From the NCBI RefSeq assembly GCF_900106645.1, contig NZ_FNMV01000008.1:62001-126000 (forward strand): 64,000 nucleotides of DNA, given 5' to 3'. The notes under the pieces are model-generated. The model had not been told where the DNA came from and ran no database searches. It was given only the letters and a program-made list of their open reading frames with translations. The translations under genes were made by a program, and so were the position numbers. How positions within the stretch are numbered: position 1 is the stretch's first letter; each line of letters begins with the position of its first letter. Of this stretch, positions 62,561 to 64,000 are shown in pieces. This DNA comes from Flavobacterium degerlachei. Its GTDB lineage: Bacteria; Bacteroidota; Bacteroidia; Flavobacteriales; Flavobacteriaceae.

Positions 62561-63958
62561 ATGCAATTAAGCAACGAAGAAGAAGACTATAACTTATCTC
62601 TTTCAAAATTTGAGTCTATGTTGAAAACCAACAAAGTTCTCTTTTTTGATTCCGAAGAATTTGAAGAAATTATACTTCATTATCTCGATATGGGTAAGGC
62701 CGCTTTGGCAAAAAAAGCACTTAAATTAGCGTTGGATCAGCACCCAAAATCAACAGGTTTGAAATTGGTTCAGGTTGAAATGCTAGTTTTTGATGACAAA
62801 TTGGATATAGCCGAGAGGTTACTCAATGAGCTATATGCCATCGAACCTACGAATGAGGAAATTTTCATTCAGAAAGCAAATATTTACTCGAAAAGAGACC
62901 AGCATGAAAAGGCAGTTGAATTTCTAAAAACCGCCTTGGAATATACAGATGACTATGCCGATGTGTATAACTTAATAGGTATGGAATATCTCTTTATGGA
63001 TAATCTAGAAATGGCAAAACAGAATTTCATCAAGTGTCTGGAAGAAGATTTTGATGATCAATCTGCATTGTATAATGTGGTGTATTGCTTCGAATTTTTA
63101 GATCAAAATTTAGATGCGATCGCTTATTTGAACAAATACATCGATAAAAACCCGTACAGCGAAATCGCTTGGCATCAAATGGGACGTTTGTATTATGGGG
63201 TTAAAGATTATGAGAATGCAATCCGTGCATTTGATTATGCAACGCTTATCGATGATGAATTCCTTGGTGCTTTCATGGAAAAGGCTAAAGCATTTGAACG
63301 ATTAAACAAATATGACGAAGCGATTGAAAGCTATAAAAGAACCATCGAATTAGACGATGCAACTAGCTATGCTTTACTTCGAATAGGAAAATGTTACGAA
63401 AAACTGGGTAATAAAATTCAGGCAATAAAATACTATAACGATACGGTTCATGAAGATCCACTTTTAGATAAAGGTTGGATTGCTATTACCGATTTCTATG
63501 TCCGTCAAAAGGACTTTCAGAAAGCCTTGTTTTATGTAAACAAAGCTTTGGCGATAGACAATCAAAATCGTCTCTACTGGAAACGTTACGCCAGCATAAA
63601 CAAACAAATGAACTTCTTTGAAGAAGCCGAATTTGGTTATAGAAAGGCAGTGGAATTTGGTGATCATAGCTTAGACACCTGGTTGTTTTGGGTAGACACC
63701 CTTCAATTTTTAGGAGAATTTGAGAGCGCGATACAAACTTTATTGCAAGCCTCTGAATATTTCCCTGAAGAAAACGAAGTGGAATACCGATTGGCTGGAT
63801 TGTATTTTATGATTCAAGATAATACTAAAGCAAAATTCCATTTGAGTAATGCTTTGCGTTTAAACTTTGACAACTATATCCTTCTCGAGGATATGTTTCC
63901 AGTGGTTTGGAAAAAGAAAATGGTACAAAATTACATTGCAAAACATAAGAAAGAGTAA
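62561..63958 (+). CDS. Tetratricopeptide-repeat protein
   Basis: This 465-residue soluble protein consists nearly wholly of TPR units: about ten repeats of 34 residues, clear from YSKRDQHEKAVEFLKTALEY and MGRLYYGVKDYENAIRAFDY to YDEAIESYKRTIELDDATSY. Such alpha-superhelices bind other proteins. It has no signal peptide or enzyme domain. The next gene starts within its stop codon (TAATG at 63956-63960), so the two are coupled. I recall aroE beside TPR genes in flavobacteria, but no interaction is known. Confidence 0.92.
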   Translation: MQLSNEEEDYNLSLSKFESMLKTNKVLFFDSEEFEEIILHYLDMGKAALAKKALKLALDQHPKSTGLKLVQVEMLVFDDKLDIAERLLNELYAIEPTNEEIFIQKANIYSKRDQHEKAVEFLKTALEYTDDYADVYNLIGMEYLFMDNLEMAKQNFIKCLEEDFDDQSALYNVVYCFEFLDQNLDAIAYLNKYIDKNPYSEIAWHQMGRLYYGVKDYENAIRAFDYATLIDDEFLGAFMEKAKAFERLNKYDEAIESYKRTIELDDATSYALLRIGKCYEKLGNKIQAIKYYNDTVHEDPLLDKGWIAITDFYVRQKDFQKALFYVNKALAIDNQNRLYWKRYASINKQMNFFEEAEFGYRKAVEFGDHSLDTWLFWVDTLQFLGEFESAIQTLLQASEYFPEENEVEYRLAGLYFMIQDNTKAKFHLSNALRLNFDNYILLEDMFPVVWKKKMVQNYIAKHKKE

Positions 63959-64000
63959 TGACTGAGATCGCAAAAAAACGCTATGGTTTATTGGGTAAGG
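63958..64000 (+). CDS. aroE: Start of a probable shikimate dehydrogenase (cut by window edge)
   Basis: Only 14 codons are visible, beginning at the ATG that overlaps the TPR gene stop codon (TAATG). The peptide is MTEIAKKRYGLLGK, whose RYGLLGK matches the N-terminal strand typical of AroE proteins (K/R-x-G-L-L/I-G). If correct, the enzyme reduces 3-dehydroshikimate to shikimate with NADPH. The call rests on these few residues and is tentative. Confidence 0.5.
   Translation, partial: MTEIAKKRYGLLGK

Overview
The window is bacterial chromosome from the phylum Bacteroidota, most probably Flavobacterium or a close relative. The evidence is consistent: low G+C; almost no Shine-Dalgarno sequences; Bacteroidota-type promoters (TTG or TTTG, about 17-23 bases, then TAnnTTTG); a SusC-type TonB receptor beside a propeller-type regulator; a lipoprotein alpha-amylase; and the run rsfS-ftsH-LUD-cdsA-psd. 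No tRNA, rRNA, CRISPR array, prophage or integrative element was recognised. The only mobile-type gene is a REP-associated (RAYT) transposase.

Layout. 1-5.9 kb: edge of a polysaccharide-utilisation type locus (SusC receptor, cut by the window edge, plus a membrane-anchored propeller/HTH sensor-regulator). 6-10.6 kb: pta-ackA acetate branch and corA. 10.7-11.7 kb: RAYT with flanking palindromic repeats. 11.7-15.4 kb: dnaK behind a possible sigma-54 type site, a large intergenic hairpin repeat, a DUF1398 gene, and a patatin phospholipase with no standard start codon. 15.8-19.5 kb: three poorly characterised genes: a papain-like Cys/His protein, a glutamate-cysteine-ligase-like (amidoligase-type) protein with a long leader, and a small secreted protein. 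19.7-23.4 kb: a TonB receptor and a Gre-like protein. 23.6-31 kb: two TetR-controlled units with visible operators (oxidoreductase/nitroreductase; TolC-EmrA-EmrB efflux pump). 31-41.3 kb: mixed stress and accessory genes: yaaA, two acetyltransferases, an LLM oxidoreductase, nhaA-DUF389, a decayed Ada-type gene, a transglutaminase-like protein, an Ada zinc-domain protein overlapping alkB, and a CPBP protease pair. 41.3-54 kb: housekeeping genes (rluD-type, PASTA, ddl, coaD, phnA, DEAD-box helicase, M14 peptidase, Nudix, pyrE, birA, rsfS, ftsH). 54-57.2 kb: a tight LUD-cdsA-psd-ACBP-SOD operon. 57.2-64 kb: a lipoprotein alpha-amylase, an OstA-like protein, a class III aminotransferase, a TPR protein and the start of a probable aroE.

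The features most worth following up are: the uncharacterised papain-like and amidoligase-like neighbours at 15.8-18.8 kb; the dismantled Ada alkylation-response locus (36.5-39 kb); the RAYT with its own repeats; a two-copy family of large intergenic hairpins; TetR operators embedded in promoters; a pyrE promoter inside the divergent Nudix gene that predicts a leaderless mRNA; and two sigma-54-like sites. All assignments come from reading motifs by eye. No database search was run.
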